Of a DNA stretch of 64,000 nucleotides, positions 43,598 through 54,950 are shown one piece after another; position 1 is the stretch's first letter; every line of letters begins with the position of its first letter. Made by a program: the position numbers and the translations under genes. The notes under the pieces were generated by a model that was not told the origin of the DNA, ran no database searches, and worked only from the letters and a program-made list of their open reading frames with translations. This DNA comes from Bactericera cockerelli (lineage: Eukaryota; Arthropoda; Insecta; Hemiptera; Triozidae): assembly GCA_024516035.1 (NCBI GenBank), contig CM044956.1, positions 7,465,911 to 7,529,910 of the forward strand. The letters run 5' to 3'.

Positions 43598-43856
43598 CTG
43601 GGTACATTTTTTTAGAATAGGTAGGTAAAATTTAAATTAATGTGTAATTTCTGTAAACTCAAGCAAGGTTTTAATTTTATCATTAGGCTATTTCATTTTA
43701 CACTTTTTAGTAGACTGTCCCTCTCTTTCACCTAGATCATCTCCCAAAAATTCGCTCACTGACATTACGAACGTATTTAATACAACCTTGCCTTGTCACA
43801 CTTAAAAAGAAATGATCGAACCGAACACAACTATCTTTATTGGAAACATAAAACCT
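43598..43856. other. Upstream region of the three-exon gene
   Basis: No upstream exon or promoter was recognised. Confidence 0.35.
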
Positions 43857-44121
43857 TAGCATGAAACCATACAAACCGCCCTATTTCTATGCTAAAAATT
43901 ATGCAGACTTTACATAAGTCTATACAAAGAATGTCAATCATGTTAAATTAGCATGAATCTATAGCTCTTATTTTTATGTTTGTATAGTTTTATACGAACA
44001 GCCCTCATTGGCATGAAATGCGTGCGTAAAGTAGCATACAATTACTTTATATGCGAAACACGTATGGTTTATGCTAATAGTTTAGCATAGCAGTTATGCT
44101 AAGACTGTGAGGTATACGAAT
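43857..44121. repeat. Second TATGC/GCATA cluster
   Basis: Repeated agcatga, tatgcta and tatacgaa motifs in both orientations, similar in content to 39985-40440 and 58180-58530. It lies on the other side of the three-exon gene. Confidence 0.7.
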
Positions 44122-44660
44122 TTGGCTTGAAGTTATGTCTTCAATTTTCTTGTATGTATAACTCTATGCAAACATTTTGCGTTGACATAAAAAGCATGCA
44201 GAATTAAGTATAAAGTGCCTTTTTGTACGAAAAATGCATGGTTCATGCCACCAAGTTTATGTTAAGCATGAGCCATGTACCAATTTGGCTTGAAGTTATG
44301 TCTTCAAATTTCCTGTATGTATAACTTTATGCAAACATTTTGCGTTGACATAAAAAGTATGCGGAAATAGGTGTAAAGTGCCTTTTTGTACGAAAAATGC
44401 ATGGTTTATGCGACCGAGATTATGTTAAGCACGAGCGGTGTACCAATTTGGCTTGAAGTTATGTCTTCAAATTTCCTGTATGTATAACTTTATGCAAACA
44501 TTTTGCGTTGACATAAAAAGTATGCGGAAATAAGTATAAAGTGCCTTTTTGTACGAAAAATGCATGGTTCATGCGACCGAGATTATGTTAAGCACGAGCG
44601 GTGTACCAATTTGGCTTGAAGTTATGTCTTCAAATATTTCATTTGTATAACTTTATGTGT
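44122..44660 (+). repeat. Tandem array, about 163-bp unit, 3.3 copies
   Basis: ttggcttgaagttatgtctt recurs at 44122, 44284, 44448 and 44611. Units carry aacattttgcgttgacataa and gtgcctttttgtacgaaaaa. The last unit is cut off by the CA repeat. Confidence 0.93.
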
Positions 44661-44690
44661 GTGCATCGATACTGTTATGTTCAGGATCGT

Positions 44691-44691
<1 letters not shown>

Positions 44692-44738
<47 letters not shown>

Positions 44739-44856
44739 CACACATACACACACACATACACACACACATTACACACACACATTACACACACACAGTACAC
44801 ACACATACATACACACACGCAGTACACACAAACACACACACACACACACATCCTCA
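44692..44856 (+). repeat. (CA)n microsatellite
   Basis: CA dinucleotides interrupted by ATACA and AGTACA. Frames through it are artefacts. Confidence 0.97.
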
Positions 44857-45185
44857 CGCAGCAATACTTAGCCGAACCATTTTCGCGTTGCGACTTAGCC
44901 GAACTTAAGAAAAGTTTGTCCGATTTGAATAAGGTTTATATCAATTGCTAGCAATTTTAATTTAAGAGATACACACTTCTCGGTTTTTTTTACAATTCTC
45001 AACCATTTCGAAAATAATTGAAAAATTCTAACGTTCTGCTAATTCCCGAGCGCGAAGCGACCAGTGCCGGTCTCTAAAATTTCCTCATTCAGCAATACTT
45101 AGCCGAACCATTTTCGCGTTTGATACTTAGCAGAACACGCAAATGAAAAAATAGTACTTAACCGAACATTAACGATTTTTGAGCC
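44857..45185. repeat. TTAGCCGAAC-motif region
   Basis: cagcaatacttagccgaacc and attttcgcgtt occur at about 44860 and 45091; further acttagc(c/a)gaac and acttaaccgaac motifs fill the region. The reverse motif gttcggctaagtat recurs at 56735-56810, also next to a CA repeat. Confidence 0.8.
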
Positions 45186-45398
45186 AGCGTTGAAGGCACC
45201 GGTTCTTGTAGGATCACCGAAGTTGAGCAACGTACATCTTCGTGATGCTGGTATTCCGGCCCAACAAAGGCTGGGTGAGGTTTATGTGGATAGCCGGTTT
45301 TTTTAGTTTCCTGTGAAAAGAGGGTAACACCCCCGTCGTCATATGACCATGCAGTTAAAAGTGGGGTTTAACGTCGCTTTTAAAAAAATAAATAATTG
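45186..45398 (+). mobile_element. 5S-SINE copy 4 (subfamily II), internal deletion
   Basis: The head keeps caccggttcttgtaggatca and accgaagttgagc, then jumps to cttcgtgatgctgg. The core (aaggctgggtgaggtttatg) and the tail gtggggtttaacgtcgcttt, then A's, follow. The intermediate element and C box are lost. Confidence 0.85.
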
Positions 45399-45649
45399 AA
45401 AAGTATATTATTGTCTTAACATAGCTTTGCTCGGGCAGGAAAATGGAATGATTAAATCAAGGCATTATCTACTTAATGGAACGAAACTTTACGTGTGATA
45501 AGTTTGGTCAGATGAGTCAGGTCCTACTATTACTTCCTAAATTTTCTAATATAATTATAATAGGAATGAAACATATAAGTTCTCAGGAAATTATTATACA
45601 CAACTCTTGGTAAAACAAAATAATAATCATCGAAATAATTTGAAGATAA
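45399..45649. other. Unassigned DNA
   Basis: AT-rich, nothing recognised. Confidence 0.35.
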
Positions 45650-45992
45650 AAAACACTGCCAATTATGGACACAATACTTCCTCGTGATTATTTCACATTA
45701 TATACACGTAGGAAATTTTAATCAAAATCCATTGAGTAGTTTCCGAGATTTGCGCGTTACAAGGAATATTTTTAATAGACCGACAGACGGACACAAAACC
45801 AAAATTGCTCAGAGCAAAAAAATGTTTTTTTTTTTTACAGAAACGAACACAATACTAATATTTCTAATATTAGAAATATTAGTTTCTAATATTAGAAATT
45901 TCTCGGAAGTAATACACTGTCAATAAATTATTAACACAATACTTCCTCGTGATTGGTTTACATTGTATACACGTGGCAATTTTGAGATTTTA
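45650..45992 (+). mobile_element. H element copies 3 and 4, partial
   Basis: 45650-45915 is an internally deleted H copy starting cactgccaattatggacaca, with the 3' palindrome attctaatattagaa-type doubled (about 45862-45902). A second start (acacaatacttcctcgtgat) follows at 45932 and is interrupted by SINE-C. Confidence 0.7.
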
Positions 45993-46298
45993 TACTTAAG
46001 CTCAGTGGTTAAGCACTCGCTTCCTATGCGGAAGGTCCCGGGTCCGAACCCCCGCGCCGACAAAAATTTGTATTCAAAATTTGGTTACAGTTGTTTGTAG
46101 GGAATACCTTTCGGTGCGCTCGTGTTGACTCAGCACCTAAACGGTAAGTATTGTGTCACTTCTCGCCCATCAGAGTGGAGGCATACTACGGGATGGGCAG
46201 GCTACAACACAGACCACAAGCTTCTACAGTAGCCCCTGTTTATAGCTACGAAATAAAAAAGGCTGTTAAACACTCATCTTTAAAAAATAAAATAAAAC
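45993..46298 (+). mobile_element. SINE-C copy, full length
   Basis: Head from taagctcagtggttaagc with B box gggtccgaaccc, body with ggtgcgctcgtgttgac, cacttctcgcccatcag and ctacaacacagaccacaag, and end caaaaaggctgttaaacac-like with A's. The anticodon region is cttcctatgc instead of cttgccatgc. Confidence 0.88.
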
Positions 46299-46317
46299 TC
46301 CATTGTATCTCTTGTAC

Positions 46318-46965
46318 AGTGCACTGGTAGTCAAGTGGTTAAAGCGCTAGTCTGGTGATCTAGGTAGTGTAGTATAGTATAGTATAGTAGTGCTTTATTT
46401 AGACTGTCAGCTCGAGACAGGGAGTCCCATTATGCTAACAGTTTAATTAGCACCTCTTTATTTATTGTAAATTTTATACAGGATAATATTATAACTAGTA
46501 AAACATAATAACTAGAAATTATAGTGTAGGGATCCGTTGGTTCGAATCCCACCCAGTGCATGAATTTTTCCTCATTTATTTGAGTTTGTAACCACAAAAT
46601 AATAAGACTCTGAGGGTTAAGGTGGTAGAAAATGCTTTGAGTATTAACCTCGCCTGGTGGTTATTATATCTATTACTAGCGGGCTGTCGCCCGCTTTGCG
46701 GGCCGAAGCATGGCCCGCTAGAAGCAAAAAATCCTTTTTCGCCAATGGCAGGTGTTGTAGTGGGAATTTCGAAAAATTCCGTCTTATTGCACATCTAGAC
46801 TATAAGACAAAGCTACCTACCAAATTTCAGCTTCCTAGGACTTACCAGTTCGGAGAAACAGTGATGAATCAGTGAGTGAGTGAGTCAGTCAGTGAGTGAA
46901 ACTCTCTTATATAAGTATAGGTATCTTACCTTCCAATATAGAGTGTTATTATATATTATCTAAAA
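46318..46965 (+). mobile_element. SINE-D copy 7 with two insertions
   Basis: Head gtgcactggtagtcaagtgg at 46318. Inside the head, about 46369-46510 is a foreign retroelement 3' end on the minus strand ((TATAC)n tail, gctttatttagactgtc), flanked by tagtgtag on both sides. The SINE resumes with ggatccgttggttcgaatcc and is split again at 46675 by a K element before its last bases (ttaccttcc...gtgttatta). Confidence 0.85.
46675..46921 (+). mobile_element. K element copy 2
   Basis: Same start actagcgggctgtcgcccgc and end with gtca/gtga repeats, then cttatataagtatag, as copy 1. Sits inside SINE-D copy 7. Confidence 0.8.
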
Positions 46966-47300
46966 CCGCTTAACCGATTTTCTTCAAATTTTATATGTTA
47001 TAAATATTATGGTAGAATAACGTTTTTCCTACAAATCCAAATCTACAAAAAATTGTGTATCGGCAAGTCATAGACGTTATTTTTGCACTTTTTTGTAAAA
47101 AAAATTGGATTTCCTAAATATCAAAGCTTATGATTTAGCTATAAATGCACAATGAGAACGCTAACTCCCAGCATATACAATATACATACATAATTTCGTG
47201 ACAATTGGGTGTATTGTTCAAGAGATATAAGCGTTTAAGTAAAAATATAGTGGTCAGACACATGGTCTGTATCACCAACAAGTGATAGTGCGAAGTTAAT
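46966..47300 (+). mobile_element. H element fragment
   Basis: aaaccgcttaaccgatttt, gtatcggcaagtca and agatataagcgtttaagta match the H interior. Both ends are missing. Confidence 0.65.
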
Positions 47301-47904
47301 GAATTTAAAATGGGACCACCTACAATACGTCTCCTATACCTATATGTGTAAAAAATTTCGTCAAAATCTCGAAAGGAATAAGAAGTTGTAAAGTCGGCAA
47401 ACTGTACAATATAAATAATTACCTCCATTCTCCCTTTGTTTTTATTTCTAACGGTCTGAATTTAGTGAAACACAACCTTTTTTTATTTATATGAGTTGCA
47501 TTTGTACTTTGCCTTTGGAGCGTGGTAGGTATCCCCTTTTAAAAGAAGGCCATTAAATACAAGAGATCTGCACTTTTAAACCTAAACAAAATTTGATCCT
47601 TTATTATGTGTTAACAACTAAGACCTCCCCACAGACCCTCCACAGAAGAAGGAAAAATACTGCTATATACCTATACATGAATATTAGTCATTTGGTTCTG
47701 AGTTCGAGATTTTTGAATGCTATAATAATTCATAAAGCAAAAGGCAATGTTGGTATGTTCAGATCCGTTTAATAGAAAGAGAATAAAATGCACTGCCAAT
47801 TATGGACACAATACTTCCTCGTGAATGGCATTCAAATTTTTCTACTTTTATTATCGCTAGAATCAGAGATTTTTTACTGAATCACTTGTATTTACAAATG
47901 TCCC
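47301..47904. other. Unassigned DNA with an H end
   Basis: 47793-47825 is the first 30 or so bases of an H element (cactgccaattatggacaca). Otherwise unassigned. Confidence 0.4.
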
Positions 47905-48045
47905 AAGGGTTGGGTGGAAGAGATTGCCACAGGCAATATATGACCCCGCCCCTGAAGTAGGACATTAACTTCATTCTTTTTTTTTTGTTCTTGTATCTTT
48001 GCTCAATCTTTTTGTTTTTCTTTATAATTTCATTGTATTTTACTG
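47905..48045 (+). mobile_element. LINE-J 3' end
   Basis: gggttgggtggaagagattg, ccccgcccctgaagtaggac, then an AT-rich tail. Its end abuts foldback FB-3. Confidence 0.6.
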
Positions 48046-48049
48046 TATA

Positions 48050-48935
48050 CAGGGTCTTCATAAAGTCTCACCCAGGCCTAGGTTTCTCGAAAACGACTCA
48101 GAATATCAAAAAACGCAAAAACCCGTATTCCTTTATATTTAGAGGGATTGATTTTCAGCCGAAAAAATTTTGCCTACACGGCCCCAGTCAGGCTGGGCAT
48201 GGACCAACTTTAAAATCTTAAATAGAATGGTATGTCTTGTGGCATATTGTTTTAAAGGTCTTATTAAGAAAAGTTCATTACAACAAATTTGAGTGAGCTA
48301 CAACTTACCGTTCTCGAGATACAGGGTCGGACGTCCTGCGTAATATCCATATATTTTGACCTATAACTCGATAACCGTAAATTATGGAGAAAATTTTTCT
48401 TGTTAATAATAACTCCTTATGATGAGACTTTTCGAACAAGTTATAACTCGACATACTCTGTTGATGTTAGTTTCTGGTCGGTTTCGTCAGCCAGCCGGAC
48501 GAACAGTCGAAAAAATTTTAACGAAAAAACAAATCAAATTTTAACTTGATCGAAAGTTCTTGCTATAAGGAGTTATTATTATCAAGAAAAATTTTCTCCA
48601 TAATTTACGGTTAACGAGTTATAGGTCAAAATATAGGGATATTACGCAGGACGTCCGACCCTGTATCTCAAGAACGCTAAGTCGTAGCACACTGAAATTT
48701 ATTGTAATGAACTTCTCTCAATAAGACCTTTAAAACAATATGCCACAAGACATACCATTCTATTTAAGATTTTAAAGTTGGTCCATGCCCAGCCTGACTG
48801 GGGCCGTGTAGGCAAAAATTTTTTGGCTGAAAATCAATCCCCCTAAATATAAAGGAATACGAGTTTTTGCGTTTTTTGATATTTTGAGTCGTTTTCGAGA
48901 AACCTAGGCCTGGGTGAGACTTTATGAAGACCCTG
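48050..48935. mobile_element. Foldback element FB-3
   Basis: A palindrome of about 886 bp. Arms open cagggtcttcataaagtctc and share most of their interior with FB-2 (cggccccagtcaggctggg at 48179). Flanks are TATA (48046-48049) and AATA (48936-48939). No coding capacity. Confidence 0.92.
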
Positions 48936-49009
48936 AATATTTTTGTTCTATCTAATTAAACTTACTATAATATTTATAATGTTCTCAACCGATTCTCTTC
49001 AAATTTATT

Positions 49010-52000
49010 TATATGGCAAGCGGCCACAACGGAGTCCCGATAGTAGTATACGCACAAATGGGTCAAGAATGGCCTGGGTTGTCAAAAAGTATGCATGCGA
49101 TTTCAAAAAAATCAACGATATTAGGCAGATCTTGCGAAACGTTATCCCAAATTGGCATAAAAACATCAACAGATTATTTCATTCCGTCCATTTCTTATCA
49201 AAAATGTCTATTTGGGCTACCTCGAACTTTCAAAGGTCTGAAATCCTGGCAAAAATGCAAGCATCAAAAATCTGTGTCCATGCTTAATCGTTAGTTGAGA
49301 GCTATTGAAATCAACTTTTGTTTTTCAAAAACCTCTTCATATATCCAAGTTATGCAATCATTTTGAAGGAGCCTTTGTGGCTTTCCTGTTGTCTACTTTT
49401 CTCTAAAATTTAGTTTAAAATACCTAAATTGCATACTTGATGATAATTGAAGGCAAAATGCAAATATGATAAAATACCCCTTCAACTTTGCCTGAGTATG
49501 CAAACAAATGGTTCCAAATGCTTGGCAAGGCTTTAATCACCACTGGCTATCTTCAGTTCAAATTTGAAAAAAATTCTTAAAGAAGAGGTTATATGTCGAC
49601 ATGTTTTGCTTAAGATTTGACTCGATCTGAAATTTTGGATGTTTTCAGAAATCGAATGAACTTATCTTTCGAACCGTACGTCCGATTTGAATGAACTAAA
49701 GTGTTATCGATGGATCTAGTGGATTGTGAGATAGGCTGTTCTCGTTCATTTTCTGTCATTTTACATAAAGGGTTACTTTTTAACGGAAAACACTTTTGAC
49801 GCACAACTGGGTTAAGAATGGCCTGGGTTATCAAAAACTATGCATGCGATTTAAAAAAAAATCAACGATATTAGGCAGATCTTGCGAAACATTATCCCAA
49901 ATTGGCATAAAAACATTATTTTTTCATTCTGTCCATTTCTCATCAAAAATGTCTATTTTGGCCTACCTCGAACTTTCAAAGGTGTGAAAACCTGGCAAAA
50001 ATGCAAGCATCAAAAATCTGTGTTAGCCCATGCTTAATAGTTAGTTGAGATCTATTGAAATCAACTTTTTTTTTTCAAAAAACCCTTCAATATCCAAGTT
50101 ATGCAATCATTTTGAAGGAGCCTTTGTGGCTTTCCTGTTGGTGGTAAGGAAATTTTTTGGGAACCAAAAACGTATATTTTTGACTACTTCTCTCTAAAAT
50201 TTAGTTTAAAATACCTAAAATTACATACTTGATGACAATTGAAGGCAAAATATCAAATATGATAAAATACCCCTTCAACTTTGCCTGAGTATGCAAACAA
50301 ATGGTTCCAAATGCTTGGTAAGGCTTTATTCACCACTGCCTATCTTCAGTTCAAATTTGAAAGAAATTTTTAAAGAAGAGGTTATATGTTGACATGTTTT
50401 GCTTAAGATTTGACTCGATCTGAGATTTTGGATGTTTTCAGAAATCGAATGAACTTATCTTTCGAACCGTACGTCCGATTTGAATGAACTAAAGTGCTAT
50501 CGATAGATCTAGTGGATTGTGAGATAGGCTGTTCTCGTTCATTTTCTGTCATTTTACATAAAGGGTTACTTTTTAACGGAAAACACTTTTGACGCACAAC
50601 TGGGTTAAGAATGGCCTGGGTTATCAAAAAGTATGCATGCGATATCAAAAAAATTAACGATATTAGGCAGATCTTGCGAAACATTATCCCAAATTGGCAT
50701 AAAATATCAACATATTATTTCATTCTGTCCATTTCTTATCAAAAATGTCTATTTTGGCCTACCTCGAACTTTCAAAGGTCTGAAAACCTGGCAAAAATGC
50801 AAGCATCAAATCTGTGTTAGTCCATGCTTAATCGTTAGTTGAGAGCTATTGAAATCAACGTTTTGTTTTTCAAAAACGCCTTCATATTATCATGTTATGC
50901 AATCATTTTGAAGGAGCCTTTGTGGCTTTCCTGTTGGCGGTACGGAAATTTTTTGGGAACCAAAAACGTATATTTTTGACTACTTCTTTCTAAAATTTAG
51001 TTAAAATACCTAAAATGCATACTTGATGATAATTGAAGGAAAATAGCAAATATGATTTTGCATTTTACATAAAGGGTTACTTTTAAACGGAAAACACTTT
51101 TGACGCACAACTGGGTTAAGAATTTCCTGGGTTATCAAAAAGTATGCATGCGATTTTAAAAAAATAAACGAAACTAGGCAGATCTTGCGAAACGTTATCC
51201 CAAATTGGCATAAAAACATCAACATTTATTTTTTTGAAATCGCATGCATAGTTTTTTGATAACCCAGGTCATTCTTAACCCAGTTGACTCGATCTGAATT
51301 TTTGTAATGTTTTCAGAAATCGAATGAACTTATCTTCGAACCGTAACGTCCGATTGAATGAACTAAAGGCTATCGATAGATCTAGTTTGGGTTGTGAAAT
51401 AGGCTGTTCTCGTTCATTTTCATCATTTTACATAAAGGGTTACTTTTTAACGGAAAACACTTTGACGCACAACTGGGTTAAGAATAGCCTGGGTATCAAA
51501 AAGTATGATGCGATATCAAAAAAATTAACGATATTAGGCAATCTTGCGAAACATGATCACCAAATTGGCATAAAAATTCAACAATATTTCATTGTCCATT
51601 TTCTTACAAAAATTCTAATTTTGCTACCTCAACTTTCAAAGGTCTGAAAACCTGGATAAAAATGCAAGCATCAAATTTGTGTTAGTCCCATGCTTAATCG
51701 TTTATTTAGAGCTATTGAAATCAACGTTTGTTTTTTCAAAAACGCCTTCATATTATCATGTTATGCAATCATTTGAAGGACCTTTGTGGCTTTCCTGTTG
51801 GCGGTACGAAATTTTTTGGGAACCAAAACGTATATTTTTGACTACTTCTTTCTAAAATTTAGTTTAAAATACCTAAAATTGCATACTTTGATGATAATTG
51901 AAGAAATAGCAAATAGATTTGCATTTTAACATAAAGGTGTTACTTTTAAACGAAAACACTTTTGACGCACAACTGGTTAAAATTTCCTGGGTTATCAAAA

Positions 52001-52356
52001 AGTATGCATGCGATTTTAAAAAAATAAACAAACTAGGCAATCTTTGCGAAACTTTATTCTCCTAAATTGGCAATAAAAACATCAACATTTTTATTTTTTG
52101 AAATCGCATGCATAGTTTTTAAGATAACCCAGGTCATTCTTAAACCCAGTTGGTCTCAAAAAGTTTTTCCATTAAAAAGTAAGCCTTTATGTATAAAATG
52201 ACAGAAAATAACTAGATACAGCTAACTTAAATCCACTAGATCTATCGATAGACTTTAGTTCATTCAAATCGACTACGTTCGAAAAGATAAGTTCATTCGA
52301 TTTCTGAAAACATTAAAAATCTCAGATCGATCAAAATCCAAACAAACATGTCGACA
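49010..52356. repeat. Array of 0.4-0.8-kb repeat units
   Basis: aggcagatcttgcgaaac-type anchors occur at 49123, 49873, 50665, 51176, 51536 and 52035, separated by 750, 792, 511, 360 and 499 bp. The first two intervals are the full-length units (cctgggttatcaaaaagtat ... ttaacggaaaacacttttga); later ones are truncated. Short inverted segments at about 51228-51290 and 52095-52160 make local palindromes. Frames such as 49013-49294 and 50403-50684 are only repeat sequence. Confidence 0.88.
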
Positions 52357-52360
52357 TATT

Positions 52361-53964
52361 ACGGGTGTCCACCAAACTTGGACACTCAAATTACTGGTCG
52401 GCCTGAAAGAGTTTTTGAGAAAATAAAAAATCCTATGGTAACATGGTCTAAATTATCAGTTTCATCATGAATTTTTTAAATAGGTGGTTCAAAAGTCAAA
52501 ATCAATTTGTCAACTTTTCGATTTTTAAATGGAACGACCTGAATTTTATTTGAAAATATTTACTTCTAAATGGTTTTTGATACTTTTTTAACAAAATTTT
52601 ACATAATGGGTGTTTTTTTCGACCAATTTTTTTTCTAAATCTCGAATAACTCATTTGTGTAATTTTTTCGATAACAAGAATGGAAAGTGTTTGTGTTAGA
52701 ATACACGCACTTTCAATTGCATCAATTTTTTTTATACAGGTGTTCACAATGAAATAATGATTTGAATTTTTTTAAAAACCGAGTTTTTTTAATTTTTATT
52801 TGGATTAATAATTCACTCGCCTAATTTTAACACATTTTTTGTTAGTCATATCGAAAAACAAAACTAAAGTGTTGTACAGGGTGAGACATAATTTTTTTGT
52901 GACACCCTGTAATGGGCACAAAGAGACTAAAATTAAATATAAAAACCCAAATGTACATAGAAAAACTTTGATTTTTAATGATATCAAAAATTATGTGTTT
53001 TTAACTAATATGTCGCATGGACCACCCTATAGATATTTTTCATAAAACATCATATGGTATCGAACATTGTCTAAAATTCCAACGAGGATCCAAATCTGAA
53101 AGAAAAAAATGAATTCAAAAGCCATTTTCAATTTGTGCTACTCCTACCTACTTTTTATTTCTAGTTTTAAAATCATTCATTGTGTAACACCAAATTGAAA
53201 TGGCTTCAAAAATTCGTGTTTCTTACTTGTTTTTTCCCCACATTCGAAGTCTCGTTGAATTTAATAAACCTCGAGTACCCATTGTCGGTCCATGCGACAA
53301 TATTAGTTAAAATTACTCGTAACTTTTTGAATATCATTAAAAATCAAAGTTTTTTCTGCACATTTAGTTTTTAATTTAATTTTACTCTCTTGACTGCCCA
53401 TATACAGGTGTCCCAAAAAAATTTTATGTCTCACCCCTGTACAAACTTAGTTTTGTGTTATTTCGATATGACTAACAAAAAATGTGTAAAATTAAGTTAA
53501 AATTATTAATCTCAAAATAAAAATTAAAAAAACTTGTTTAAAAAAAAACATATCAAAAAAACATTACTTCACTTGTGAAACCACCCTGTATAAATTTTTT
53601 TGATGCCAATTGAACGTGCGTGTTTTCATTACACAAACACTTTCATTCTTGTTATCGAAAAAATTACACAAACATGAGTTATTCCGAGATTTAGAAAAAA
53701 AATTGGTCGAAAAAAACCACCCTGTATGTAAAATTTTGGTTTAAAAAAGTAACTCAAGAACCATTAGAAGTAAAATATCAAATAAAATCAGGTCGAACCA
53801 TTAAAAATCGAAAGTTTTACAAATCATTTCTAACTTTGAACCACCCTGTATAAAAAAAATTCATGACTGAAACCGCATAATTAGACCATGTACCCTAGGA
53901 TTATTATTTTCAAAACCTTTCAAGGCCGAGTAAATTGAGTGTCCAAGTTATGGTGGACACCCTG
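52361..53964. mobile_element. Foldback element FB-4 (about 1.6 kb)
   Basis: Ends gggtgtccaccaaacttgga and, inverted, ggtgtccaccataacttgga. The arms remain complementary inward (for example the gaccaattttttttctaaatc region), with a second inverted pair in the middle opening gggtgagacataa (about 52880 and 53435). It interrupts the repeat array: flanks gacatat and tataacctc join to gacatataacctc, which is intact in other units. Confidence 0.9.
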
Positions 53965-54950
53965 TATAACCTCTTCTTTAAGGATTTTTCAAATTTGAAC
54001 TGAAGATAGCCATGTGAATAAAGCCTTACCACATTTGGAACCACTTGTTTGCATATCAGCGAAATTGAAGGGGTATTTATCATATTTGCATTTTCCATTC
54101 AATTCTCATTAAGTACAATTTTAGGTATTTTAAACTAAATTTTAGAAAGAAGTAGTCAAAAATATACGTTTTTGGTTCCCAAAAAATTTCCGTACCGCCA
54201 CAGGAAAGCCACAAAGCTTCTCAAAATGATTGCATAACATGATATATGAAGCGTTTTTGAAAACAAACGTTGATTTCAATACTCTCAACTAACGATTAAG
54301 CATGACTAACACAATTTTGATGCTTGCATTTTGCCAGTTTTCAGACCTTTGAAAGTTCGAGGTAGGCCCAAATAGAAAATTTTTGATAAAAATGGCAAAT
54401 AAAAATAATATGTGAAGTTTTATATGCTAATTAGGATAACGTTTCGCAAGATCTGCCTATATCGTAATTATTTTTTTAAATCGCATGCATACTTTTTGAT
54501 AACTTTAGTCCTTCTAAACCCAGTTGTGCGTCAAAAAGTGTTTCCGTTAAAAAGTAACCCTTTAATGTAAAATGACAAAAATGAACGAGTACACTTATCT
54601 TAAAAATCAACTAGATCTATCGATAGCACTTTAGTTCATTACAAATCGGACTACGGTTCGAAAGATAAGTTCATTCGATTTCTGAAAACATCCAAAATCT
54701 CAGACGAGTCAAATCCTAACAAAACATTCGACATATAACCTCTTTTTTAAGGATTTCTTTCAATTTGAACTGAAGATAGCAGTGGTGAATAAACCTTAAA
54801 CAAGCATTGGAACCACTTTTGCCATACCTCAGAAAAGTTGAAGGGTATTTTATTATATTGACATTTGCCTTCAATCTCATCAAGTATGCAATTTTAGGTA
54901 TTTTAAACTTAAATTTTTTTCTACGTACATTTTTAAATTTCATTTTTCTC
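53965..54950 (-). repeat. Inverted continuation of the repeat array
   Basis: The same unit as 49.0-52.3 kb on the opposite strand, from aacctcttctttaaggattt through the gcatgcatactttttgataa anchor and on into a partial second copy from 54737. Many single-base differences from the left units. Confidence 0.88.

Noticed and set aside
44601..44951. His/Thr-rich protein
   Set aside because: Translation of the CA microsatellite.
49013..50842. Short proteins around 49-51 kb
   Set aside because: The same frames recur in each unit of the repeat array with frame-changing gaps and have no domain.
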